Shown here piece by piece: positions 1-10,022 of a DNA stretch of 64,000 nucleotides. The stretch comes from Thysanoteuthis rhombus (Eukaryota > Mollusca > Cephalopoda > Oegopsida > Thysanoteuthidae): NCBI GenBank assembly GCA_963457665.1, contig OY735203.1, positions 27,592,796 to 27,656,795 of the forward strand. The letters run 5' to 3'. The position numbers were made by a program, and so were the translations under genes. The first letter of the stretch is position 1, and each line of letters begins with the position of its first letter. The notes under the pieces were generated by a model. The model searched no databases. It saw only the letters and a list, made by a program, of their open reading frames with translations, and was not told the DNA's origin.

Positions 1-64
1 ACTCAAGCCAAACAATGTATATTGTTGTATTCTGATGTCTTTTTTCGATTAGCTTGTTTAAAGT

Positions 65-320
65 TTAGAGGTGTTCTGTTGCAGAATAGTTGCTTCTAAA
101 GCTTGCCTGTTTTGGCGGTTGATTTCCATTTAAAGTGTCTGTTAACCTATTTGTAAGTATATCTGAGATTTGTTCGTATACGCTAGGTAGTGAAATGATT
201 TTATCGTCTCCTTCCTTGTATGATAGGATTACCATTCCTTGACAAAAGCTTCGGTACAGTTTCTTTTTCTCGTAAATAATGTTAAAATAATTGAAAATAT
301 ATGCACTATATATATGAATG
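65..320 (-). mobile_element. RTE-type LINE, inverted 5' piece of a twin-primed copy
   Basis: On the minus strand this encodes a reverse transcriptase fragment. The stretch ILTNRLTDTL followed by NQPPKQASFRSNYSATEHL is the conserved region just upstream of RT motif A in RTE-clade LINEs, where the usual form is NQPxEQAGFRxxYSTxDHL. The upstream VILSYKEGD matches the usual VILLxKKGD. It lies next to a plus-strand piece of the same element type (368-1170) that carries a more 3' part of RT, so both probably belong to one insertion with an inverted 5' end. It is a decayed fragment with no start. The inner limit near 320 is uncertain because similarity fades into AT-rich sequence. Confidence 0.7.
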
Positions 321-367
321 GCACTGAAATAATTAGATAAAGATTGGAAAAGAAATAAGAAAAAGGA

Positions 368-1170
368 ATATGATATCACTAAAACTCTTTACAGCAAGCC
401 TTGAAAGCACTTTTCGGAAAACTGACAGAGGGAATGAGGATGGAGAATATTCGAACAATTCAAAGTATCGGGATGATGTTGCATTAATATCAGAAACTAT
501 GGAGGATCTTCAAAATATGTTAAATGATCTGAATAGAGAGAGCCAAAAAATAAGGTGAAAGAGGAATAAAAGAAAGATAAGAATAGACGATGACGCCTTC
601 GAAGAATTTAAGGAATACATCTATCTACGTCAGGCGATAAAGCTAGATAACAACCTCTGAAATGAAATAAGACGGCACATAACAATTGGTTGGAAAGTAT
701 CTGGTATAGATACATACTGAGAAGCTATTTGTCAATAGAATGCTTAGAATGCAAAGTACAGGAGCAATGTATAATACCAGCTATGAAGTACAGGTGCAAA
801 ATCTGGAAACTCACGAGGCCACTCGAAAAAAAACTCAGAATAGCACAAAGGGCAATGGAAATAGTAATGTAGCGAATCACTCTTAGCGGAAGAAAAAAAT
901 CAACATAGGTCCTGGTTGAAGGATATTGTACAAGTAATTTGGCAAGTTGGTAAGTTGAGACATAAAGAGCTCATGGCGGGTAAAAAGGATATCACATGGA
1001 GTAAGTGTTCCCTTGGGACAGAAAAAGCAGTAGGAAAAGAACGGAGACACGATGGAGAGCTGAAATAGTAAAGTTTGCTGGTGAGACATGAAAGAGACTA
1101 GCGCAGATGTTAACCGAGGAGCAAATTGAACAGCTCTGACCCACTTATATTTATTCACTTAAGGGGTCAA
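368..1170 (+). mobile_element. RTE-type LINE, RT and 3' region (5'-inverted copy)
   Basis: The plus strand begins with ISLKLFTASLESTFRK, the RT motif B region (usual form SPKLFTACLExIFR). It continues through a degraded motif C, where YRDDVALISE stands for FADDIVLISE, and then QNMLNDLNRES. After several frame changes the 3' end reads RWRAEIVKFAGET, a stop, KRLAQMLTEEQ and then a stop near 1140, typical of an RTE C-terminus. No GAT-repeat tail is visible. Its subfamily differs from most other copies here and is shared with 26090-26375. It lacks endonuclease and RT motif A on this strand; the missing upstream RT part lies inverted at 65-320. Confidence 0.75.
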
Positions 1171-1174
1171 GGGT

Positions 1175-1980
1175 TGCTCGATTTGCTGCGCGGTTGATAC
1201 CGATGCCTAACGAAATATAGTTCCTACTCAAATATCTTTATAATTGTCATGTATATATGTATATTAAAGTACCAACACAATTTATCCTGATCATATTTAT
1301 TTTTTCTACATTTCAATTTTGACGCTATGGTTATTGGATTATTGGATTCCAAGAATTTTCTAAAAAAAAAAAAAAAAGTATGAATAAAAGTGAAATCGAA
1401 AAAACTACTTCATGCTACTTCAAAAAATTCTGAGCGACTTTTTTAATATATAGAAATAGAATAGAAATTAACTTTACAAATAGAAAGTCAATTTTTAAAT
1501 AAAATGAGTAATATTTTTTCTGATTTGGACGAATAGGATAATTTCATTTTTTAAGTGAATGAAGATTATTGTGTGATTTATTTCCCTTTTTTGTTTTACT
1601 TTCAAAGCAAGATATGTGGCTGAATTGCCTTCTTTGTTCAAATGCCACAGGAATTCTTTTTGATAAGATAAATAATATTTCAACTACATTTTTGTTTCAA
1701 ACTTGGATGAATAAATGTTCTTTGCAATTCATTTACCAATGTAGCGTTACCCTGATTACTTACGAACGCAGTAGGTGGAAGAGTCACAACTTTGGTTCCA
1801 ACGTGGAAAAAGTAAGGAAAAGTTTTCATAAAACAAGTAATACATTAATTAGTTAAAGTAATTCAAGCTGCCTATAGAAAAATAAAATGTTTTGATAAAG
1901 TGAATGGTGAAGCCTAAAAATACAATTTAGTTTACAGTAAACCCCGTTACACTAGTTTGCACAAATGAAACATTTTTCAA
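1175..1980. other. AT-rich stretch, nothing assigned
   Basis: AT-rich sequence with a short poly-A run near 1363-1377. Short open frames exist on both strands around 1495-1856, but they overlap each other and resemble no family I know. I see no gene here. Confidence 0.4.
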
Positions 1981-1984
1981 ACCC

Positions 1985-2505
1985 GAATTTCTCCTGGTAA
2001 ATAATCTTTAAAAGAAGGAGGAATAAAGCAAAGAATCACGCAAGGTTGGCAAGCTTTCAGTAAAGCAAGCTCGATTTTCAAAAACAAGAAATCGCAGTAG
2101 TCCTAAAAAGAAGGATATACAACCAATGTATCGATTTGAGAGTCACATACGGAGCTGATACATGGAACTTAACCATAAGATTGACCCCCAAACTGAGAAC
2201 AATGCAATATGCGCATGACAGAATCATCCTTACATGAAGAGATCATATGACGGCACAGTATGTCTGAGAAAAGACAGGAGTCAAAGACATCACGGAAACT
2301 GTTAGAAAATTGAAATAGCAATGGGCTGGACATGTTGCAAGAAAGGAAATCACGCCAGAGATCAGGTCCGAAGCTGTGGACGATAGAAAGTTAATGGTGT
2401 GATGAGCTAGATTAACTCAAGAACAACTGGCTTCGCGATGGCCATGATAGAGAGATCTGGCAAATTTGGGGGAAAGTTTCTGTCCAAGAATGGACGCTAA
2501 AAGAC

Positions 2506-2541
<36 letters not shown>

Positions 2542-2556
2542 TGATGATGATGATGA
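1985..2556 (+). mobile_element. RTE-type LINE, 5'-truncated 3' end with GAC/GAT tail
   Basis: The piece reads, with frame changes, as the C-terminal part of an RTE polyprotein: EEIKQRITQGWQAF, a segment like KQxIAVVLKRRIYNQC, then a decayed NLTIRLTPKLRTMQ and the RxxMTAQYV-like WRDHKTAQYI region. It ends at an in-element stop followed by a (GAC)n then (GAT)n tail at 2507-2556. The same order is seen in the copies at 9331-10021, 29583-30319 and 60900-61559. It is 5'-truncated, as is usual for target-primed reverse transcription, and has many stops. Confidence 0.85.
2507..2556 (+). repeat. (GAC)n/(GAT)n microsatellite, LINE 3' tail
   Basis: About 11 GAC units run directly into about 5 GAT units at the 3' end of the RTE copy. 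Most other RTE tails in the window are pure GAT, so the GAC block may be a local expansion of a mutated unit. Confidence 0.9.
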
Positions 2557-2639
2557 AACAAATGATATTTTATTTTACTATGCGACATCGTCAAAAACGA
2601 CATTTCGTGTGAAACAACGAAGTGTAAGAAAATACCTAT

Positions 2640-2825
2640 CTAGAAGGGTTGGTGTAAAAAAAATGATCTTGACAGACGCCATCGGAGGATTAGCGTAAGA
2701 GAATAATGATATCAGAGATAGGTACAAAATAATAACAAACAAGATAGACGCCATCGGGGTTGTAAGCGTGATAAAATTATGAATTTGATGGACGCCACCG
2801 GCGTTTGACGTAAGAAAAGAACAGT
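2640..2825. repeat. Diverged three-unit repeat with GACGCCA core
   Basis: The core GACGCCATCGG, or the variant GACGCCACCGG, occurs at about 2675, 2747 and 2791. Each is preceded by a TTGA or AGAT context and followed 10-20 bases later by a CGTAAG or AGCGTG variant. Spacing is uneven (72 and 44 bases), so this is a decayed short tandem array. I do not recognise the family. Confidence 0.5.
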
Positions 2826-3124
2826 CTCGATAAACTTCTTTGGGTGGGGCTGGCTTGAGAAAAGGACTATTCTGATAAAATAACATCTAGATATTTTTCT
2901 GGATGAATTGCATGGAAATCTAGATAATTCAAGATATAATCCCATTTACAAAATACACCCTTACCCGTTCTTTGGTTCAAAACCCGATAAATTTCCAAGA
3001 GTCTAAAATGCGCAAAAGGGTGGATCTAGCATCTTAAGACCTCATTGACGGCTCCGTCATATTCATCATTTCTGCGTCTTTTGTTTGACACAGACCTTCC
3101 ACAAATTTTACCCGACGTCTCTAT

Positions 3125-3460
3125 CAAACGCATCTCGGATTCAATATTGGTTAAGTCCTATATTTCAGCTTCATAGATGAATATCGAGAAAATGCATCGG
3201 TTATATACCATTTTTAGGACTGATGGTAATTTCTTTCTGCCAACCTAGAGTGATTTCTTGACTTAGTTCTTTCTGCTTTGGGGGATCCTATAGAGATCAG
3301 TTGTCCTAGGTAGATGTAGTCGTCTATTTTCTTCAGCTCTGTATTTTCGATTTTTATCGTTATGTTTTGTTCTAAAACAGGTTGTTGTACGCGACATTTG
3401 TTTTACTGAGGTTCACGTGAAGACCAACGTTCATTCGGTTCGTCAAGCAATCAAACGTCC
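3125..3460 (-). mobile_element. RTE-type LINE fragment, minus strand
   Basis: The plus strand carries the reverse complement of the RTE region between RT motif C and the C-terminus. GTCCTAGGTAGATG (3315-3328) is the complement of the YLGQ/YIYLG coding stretch seen in other copies, and ACTGAGGTTCACGTG (near 3405-3420) corresponds to the NFSKTK segment. A decayed GWQ and SIFKN region follows toward 3220. No tail is visible and both ends are ragged. The fragment is non-coding now. Confidence 0.7.
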
Positions 3461-3624
3461 CGAAAATCAATGGACAATTATTTCTTCTAACAACTGCAAA
3501 AGGTTTCGCTATTTGGCTCTTTCCAATAATCTCATACATCATTTGATCTCAAAATATAGACTATATTATTTTCATTCTTTTGTAAAACCCCAAATCTGAA
3601 GCTGACTTTACTTTTCTACTGAAA

Positions 3625-3755
3625 CAAGGACAAGATCAATAAGAACAATCCTCACCAAATTGAGGGGGGTAAAAGTTTGCATCCCCCTACCGTGAATCGA
3701 AATCACGACTGACTGTTATTCGTGTCGTTCACCAACTGAACTAATTAACAAGTCT
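3625..3755 (-). mobile_element. tRNA-related SINE, family A
   Basis: Read on the minus strand there is an A-box-like TAGTTCAGTTGGTGAACG (rc of about 3727-3744) and, about 35 bases later, a B-box-like GATTTCGATTCACGG (rc of about 3691-3705). This is the layout of an internal RNA polymerase III promoter. The body downstream of the B box, with CCCCCTCAATTTGG and GATTGTTCTTATTG, is shared with the copy at 13915-14160. It cannot be a functional tRNA gene because no cloverleaf closes. Confidence 0.65.
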
Positions 3756-3759
3756 TGTA

Positions 3760-6700
3760 TATCTGCCTAACTTTAATTTAACAACGGGCTATTTCACCAC
3801 AATAAACACATTAGTACTACAAAAATATATATTCATATTTTTAATTTACTATATGTACGATACGAAAATTATGATCATCTACTGAAATAGAAGTAGTAGT
3901 GAAGTTTGGCCCTGCAACAGCGAGGCTTGTATTTTGTTTTTTTTATGACTCCAGTGAACCAACCTGTGCCTACTTATCGTTCCATTGCAGACAGCATCTG
4001 ATCATTTGTCATAATCTACTGCCTAGTGACAAAACTTGTCCTCAGTCTGGAAGATTTCGATGTTTCTAATTACAGCTAATTCTCATTATATCGATGCTGT
4101 CAACAAGATATAACATTCACGTCAGAATGGAACAACAAGAAAAGCATTCCTATGAATACTTTGCTCATCAGTACATTACCAAACACTCTCGAATGATGGA
4201 CAAGCATATTCATCCTCGTATTAGTTGAAAGAAAATAATGAAAACATGATTTTTTCTTAGTTATAAAAATAATAGTGACGAATTTTCGGTTTACAAGCAT
4301 TTCTGATGCCTTGGATGGTTTACCTCATCCAAGTGATGCCTGTGAAGTAAGGCGGTTCGATAAGAGGGTATATATGGAGAGGGCAGAAAATGAAATTAGC
4401 TGATTTAGTAGAAGGGTATGAAGGAAGAAGGACCTATTACTGTTACTTATGTTAAGAGAGACAGACACAGGGCTTATATACATGATCTGTCATGTTCTGA
4501 AAGTTCTGTTAATAAACACCGCCGGTGAGAAGATGGGTGTGTGGTACTGTATTCAAATGCGTTGTTTTTTTATTTTACTTCATTTTATATTACAATCCAA
4601 CCTATTCTATATATATCGTTGTTTTTTCCTCCCCACATACATATATACGTAAACAAATCAGCAAAACATGAAACTTGAAACCAATTGGAAACAAACTAAT
4701 ACAAAGCTAGGCGTAAATATTCGAGGTAAGACAATTTTCTTTCAAAAAGAAAAAAACATAGAAAAACCAACAGCGATGACATTGCAATCAAAAAAGTGAA
4801 CTTTATACCTGAAATGCATCAACTAATGAATGTGCAACCAAAACTATAAGTAGGGAGAGAGACAAGTCATCTATTTCAACTGAAAATAATTACTGCAGCT
4901 TTTTTACTGTATATACATAACAAAGGAAAAATTATAGAAATATATATATTCTTCATATAAATCTGATTATTTATCAGAATGAAATACACCATCGTGTATC
5001 TGTATAGTAAATTTTGGTTAATATCTAAGACTAGTCAATCAAGTCGATTAGTGGCACAGCCCCCTGCAAATCAGTTATGTACAACTTCAAATCTCGATAG
5101 GGGAATGCAAATTTCACATATCTGTTTAGCACCTTCAGTGTGGCGATGATTGTTACGACAGAAAAACAACGAATTTGTACTGGAGTTCTATAGCAGGTGT
5201 TTCTAAAGCCGACGCATAAAGATATTGGCTAGGCTTTGTTTTGTCTGACATGGGAATACAACAAGGAGACATCCTGTGGCATGCAAGGCTTGCATATTTG
5301 ACGACAGGTGCTTCATACGAGTATGTCAACGTCTTTGTGTGTGTGTATGTGTACGAGCACGTGTGTATATCAGGTGATACGACCTAAGCAGTTGAAGTAG
5401 TTCTGGGAGAGTGTTTTTTTTAGGTAATCTATTGCTTCTCTTTTCTTCGCCATACCAGTGGCTAGATATTTTTTAAACATTTGACCATGTGACTGAGCAC
5501 AGGGAGAGGTGAAATGAAACCTATAGAACATAAACAGTCTTTGCTGAAATTCTAACTGGGTTCATAAATTCCGTTTACCTACACTCTCATGCGTATGTGT
5601 GCGTGTTTGTGAGCGCCTGCATGTTTGTGTGTATGTATGTGTGTGCATTATTAAATCATATCTTATGACATATCAGATATGAAATCACCTGTGTTACATC
5701 CGTTTCTGCGAATGGGTTGATCTGCACTGTAGCACACTGCAAATGCAGACTTCGAAATACAAAATAAAAACGTCACAAAGTATTGCCTTTTTAATGATTC
5801 CAATAATCAGTATTTGAAGTTGTTTCTGTATACCAGAAAGAGAGAGGGAGAGATGGACGATTGAAAGATGACTGATTAGAAGAAAATGCCATCAATCGAC
5901 TTCCCCTTCTTCAAAAACACTACAAACTGCTACTAGGAAAATATTGTACATAGCTATGTAAAAGTCGAATATTTAGTTATTTTTCATTTAAATCCATAGT
6001 GTAAATTATTACATGAATACTACATTCGAGGGGCTGATATTCATACCTCAATCCAAAATATCGCATCACCCGCCCTAACAAAAAAAAGACACATATATAA
6101 GGCCACATAGCTCTTATGAACTATCAAAATCTTCTGGTCGAATTCTTCCATTTCCCTTTTTATTCTCTCGACTCTTTTTTAAATGCTTAAACTAACATTT
6201 TGAGCAACTGGTTCATCGATTCCTGCATCAAGGCGGGGAGAAATTGAAAGAATGTTATGCCGTGAAACAAGATAAGAGTGTTGATGAAAAAAATAATATC
6301 AGTAGTATTTTATTTAAAAAATGTACAATATGAAACAGATAGTAATAATCAGTTAATGCATTTCAGCTACGTGTTGCTATCCATAACCACGTTTACATCT
6401 GCAAAGGGTAGGCAGACTAGTGCTATCATGATTTCAAGTTGCTAAAATATACTTTAATTGCTGTAAGTACCCATTTAGGAATATGGTAGTTATCTAATGG
6501 TAAAAAAAATGTCGGTCTTGCTTATATGAGGAATGATCGTGTAATGTACTGGCTAAGTAATAATACAATTCCTACCCGTGACTGTTTACACATTTCCATT
6601 AGAAGTATACATCACCACTGGGATCAGGAGCAGTAGTTCTCAAGATAACGCACGTCAATATTAATCGTAACTTCTGGTATTTATAATCGTGACGTGACCT

Positions 6701-7070
6701 TATTTATAATTTCATAAGATGTGTGTTTTAATGTGTATATCAGAACATGATGGCGGAGAAAAAAATACTTCCCACATCGTAAAATTCATGTTTAGGATAA
6801 AACCTTTGTTCACAAATGTTAATCTGTTATCTGCCAAGAATTGGGATCGGAATTTCACATGAAATGCATGGATTGCTTTTGTTGTTATGGCAGTAAAACT
6901 AAGTCAAAGATATATGGCAGAAATAGGGGTTCGATTAGTACATGAAATCGACTTTACACGAATATATACGATAATATATATTATGACGTATGTCTTTCTT
7001 TCTCTCTCCTTATCCAAGTGTATTTTTCGTTAGCAGATAGGTTGCCTCTTCCTCTATTTCTTCTATTTTT
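3760..7070. other. Long stretch with no recognisable gene
   Basis: AT-rich sequence with TG-rich patches (5335-5370, 5585-5645). A possible tRNA-like remnant lies near 5045-5110, where ACTTCAAATCTCG resembles a B box, but it is too weak to call. I see no coding potential beyond short chance frames. Confidence 0.4.
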
Positions 7071-7079
7071 TCCTGGATG

Positions 7080-7605
7080 ATTTGACGGATTTGAAGATGA
7101 CTAGCCCACTTACCAAGAATCAGAGAGCCTCAGGGCTAGAGTGTCCTTATCAGAATCCAGTCCCCTTAATGTCCCTTATCACCTTACTGCTCGGGAAAAG
7201 ACTGATCTCTTTGAAAACTGAGATTTATTTGTTATGCTTCCAAGCCAATCAGAAAGGATATGGGATGCTTTCAAATCTAGCCTTTATCTTTGGTGACCTA
7301 GGTCGAAACCCTTCCTCATCTCTGAACTTTATTTCTGTTGCCCGTAACCACTTATATCGGTAAGCTGAGGGAACCATTTTCGATACTACTGTACCCTTCC
7401 GACATCACTTGGTACTTTCTTCCGTTGCTTAGTTGGTCGTCTTCCCTTTTATTTCCCAGTTACTAAATTCCTCAGTCTCAAACATGTAAACAGCATTCAT
7501 ACTCTCTGCAACAGCTGCAATTTTGAATCCCACATGACGATAATTCTTTCGAGGTGTAAGACTCACCTTTCTCTTAAATTTCTCTTCACCTTCCTATAGC
7601 CAAAT
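7080..7605 (-). pseudogene. Coding-like stretch of unknown family, decayed
   Basis: The minus strand at about 7430-7595 reads without a stop, including LTPRKNYRHVGFKIAAVAE followed by SMNAVYMFETEEFSN. Composition is more protein-like than in the surroundings. Downstream the frame breaks, but short segments such as YRYKWLRATEIKFRDEEG (other frame) look coding-derived. I do not recognise the family. A loose resemblance to transposase cores of the piggyBac type (xxGFKxxxLAExxxGY) is only a guess. Multiple stops and frame changes mean it is not expressed as a protein of this length. Confidence 0.25.
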
Positions 7606-7739
7606 TACTATCATTCTGTTGGATTACCACTCATCCACACAACAAATCATATCCGTATGTAAACATCAGGTTCCTGTCTTTTTCTTCCCTTCATTCTTTA
7701 TTTCTTCTGTCATTACATTATCTTTGGATTTTATGAGTC

Positions 7740-7743
<4 letters not shown>

Positions 7744-7803
<60 letters not shown>
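7744..7803. repeat. (TA)n microsatellite
   Basis: Thirty uninterrupted TA dinucleotides flanked by T-rich sequence. Confidence 0.97.
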
Positions 7804-7804
<1 letters not shown>

Positions 7805-7805
<1 letters not shown>

Positions 7806-9330
7806 TTTCTTTCCTTCGGCAGACCAAAAAACACAAAGAAAATTTAACGTTTATATTCTGGTTACAAGTCAGGAAATTTTAACCCTCTTATGTCATACCT
7901 TTCAGTCTGCACACGTGTTTCATTTTAGAACAGGGACTTTTGACATTTGTATTGCCATAATGAATAGTTCAAAATTACCTGCTCTGAGAAATATGTTTAT
8001 CTTCACCCAGCATGAAATATCCTTTCCCTCAATATACAGTTTGACTCTATTTAACGAGATTTTTTCTCAATGAGAGCACCACAGCAAAAATCAATCATTA
8101 TGAAAAAACTTTTTTGCATCCGTCCGTGTAACAAATAAAACAACATCATTTAAGTCTTGCCAGCTTGGAGGGTACAGATATTTAGCCCAGCATTCTATCC
8201 ACGCGATACCCCAATGGAAAAGTGGAAGGATTAACAATCTCGCAAGAAAAAATGGTTAAATTTTGGGTCAGATTCAGGATTTCTTATGATTGAGGAATGT
8301 TTTCCGATTTTATTTCATTTATTCCTTAATAAGTTTGTTGCTATTGCACATGATATCTCCAAAGTGGGAAATAGTATAAGGAGGAGGTCTGGCAACCAGA
8401 AAGAGGCTCAGTTTTACAACGTGGCTCTTTGTGGATTGGGACCATGAATTACACTCAGGCCAGCACATTCAAATTTTTAGAAGTGCTGCGTGCATTACTG
8501 TTTCAAGTGTCAAGTTGTCATGGCTCAACAAAATGGGCAGATGGGAGCAAGATCCCTGATCCTTTTTTTGTTGTTGTTTTTTTGTATTTTTTTCTTCTCA
8601 TGAGTGGATGGCTGAGCAGGCTTAAGAGATCCACCCCCCTAAAATTGTATCCGATTATTAGCCCTGCTGGAGCAGATTATACATGTTGTTCCCGAACATT
8701 CTGCAAAGCTATAGGATATAGTGCTAACGAGGCAGTAATTCTACTTCATCCCAAGAAAAAATTTCACTGACCGTACGTGGTTAAATAGGCGGAGCGATTT
8801 TGTTTTTTGTATTATATCTCCAATACAATTCCTATTTACATATCTATTTTCATTTTTTACTGAAAAAGAAAAATGCATACAGGGTACTGAAATTCTGCTT
8901 AGCATCGACCTAGTAACACTTGGTATAGCATATGATTTAGTATAAGAATAGTATATAATTTGTATATATAGAGAGAAAATTAAAGAAATTGTCATATTAA
9001 AAGGTGACTAATACATTTACATATTGAACGGAAAAAGCGATATTTAATTTTCAAAACCATTGCGAACCTTTGTAAAAATAATCCCTTGCTTTTGCTTTCT
9101 TGGTCTTCTCTTCACAATTCTATGACATTCAATATTACATTCTGAAGTCCTGTCTCTCTGGAAAAGCAGCATATCAATCGATAAAGAAGAATGGTATACT
9201 TTTCTTTGACCATCTGAGTAGTCTAGTTGCAGAAGCTTCTGGTCCTCAGTACTAATGCAGTGAAAACGAGTCTGTTGATTCTACACATAGCAGGAACGCA
9301 TCGAGCGTGATATACGCGTAAGTAATAATA
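7805..9330. other. No recognisable gene
   Basis: Mixed AT-rich sequence. A moderately GC-rich block at 8590-8770 has an open plus-strand frame from 8429, with residues such as ISPAGADYTCCSRTF, but it matches no domain I know. It could be part of an unrecognised dispersed repeat. Confidence 0.35.
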
Positions 9331-9956
9331 GCACCATGAACTTCAGTAAAACGAAAATCATGTGCAACAATAACATCGAGAATAAGACCATAACTGTCAA
9401 AATCAAAGATGCAAAACTGGGGAAAGTAGACAATTACATCTACCTAGGATAACAAATCTCTATGAAACTCAAAAAAGAAAAAGAAATCAAACAAAGAATC
9501 ACCCAAGAATCACCCTAGGATGGCAAGCCTTTGGCAGAGTAAGCTCAACCTTCAAAAACAAGACGATCCCAATAAACCTAAAAATAAGACTATACAACCG
9601 ATGCATTCTACCTATAATCACGTATGGCGCTGAAACATCAAACCTAACCAAGAGACAGACCCACAAACTGAGAAGCATGCAACGTGCACGTGAGAGAATT
9701 ATGCTCAAACTCACATGGAGAGATAACAAGACAGCACAGTGTCTCAGAAAGAAAACGGGAGTCCAAGACATAATAAAATCTATTAAGAAACTTAAATTAC
9801 AATGGGCAGAGATCAAATGCAAAACCAAGGCCAACAGAATGCAAGATGGAGAGTTGAACTTGACAAATTTAGTAAATACTGGCTCTGCAATGCCCATGAT
9901 GGAGAAATGTTGCGGATCCTTGGGAAGGTCTATATCCAACGACGGTCGTTAAAAGA

Positions 9957-10021
<65 letters not shown>
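9331..10021 (+). mobile_element. RTE-type LINE, 5'-truncated, with long GAT tail
   Basis: It begins abruptly at MNFSKTKIMCNNN, continues through VDNYIYLG and EIKQRITQ, and then through the conserved C-terminal part with decayed LTKRQTHKLRSMQ and ENYAQTHMER-type segments. It ends at 9957. A 64-bp (TGA)n tail occupies 9958-10021. A local duplication of AATCACCC near 9497-9515 shifts the frame. The right side abuts a different LINE (10023-12170), so this copy appears to have inserted into it. GCACC occurs on both sides (about 9328-9332 and 10023-10027) and could be a short target-site duplication. Confidence 0.88.
9958..10021 (+). repeat. (TGA)n microsatellite, LINE 3' tail
   Basis: Twenty-one TGA units directly after the RTE 3' end; the longest such tail in the window. 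Confidence 0.97.

Positions 10022-10022
<1 letters not shown>

Noticed and set aside
2412-2603. A poly-Arg/His open frame
   Set aside because: It is the complement of the (GAC)n/(GAT)n tail, not a basic protein.
3625-3755. A functional tRNA gene
   Set aside because: Box-like motifs are present, but no acceptor stem or cloverleaf closes and the body is repeated elsewhere, so it is a SINE; the same reasoning applies to 13915-14160, 50980-51150 and 59215-59790.
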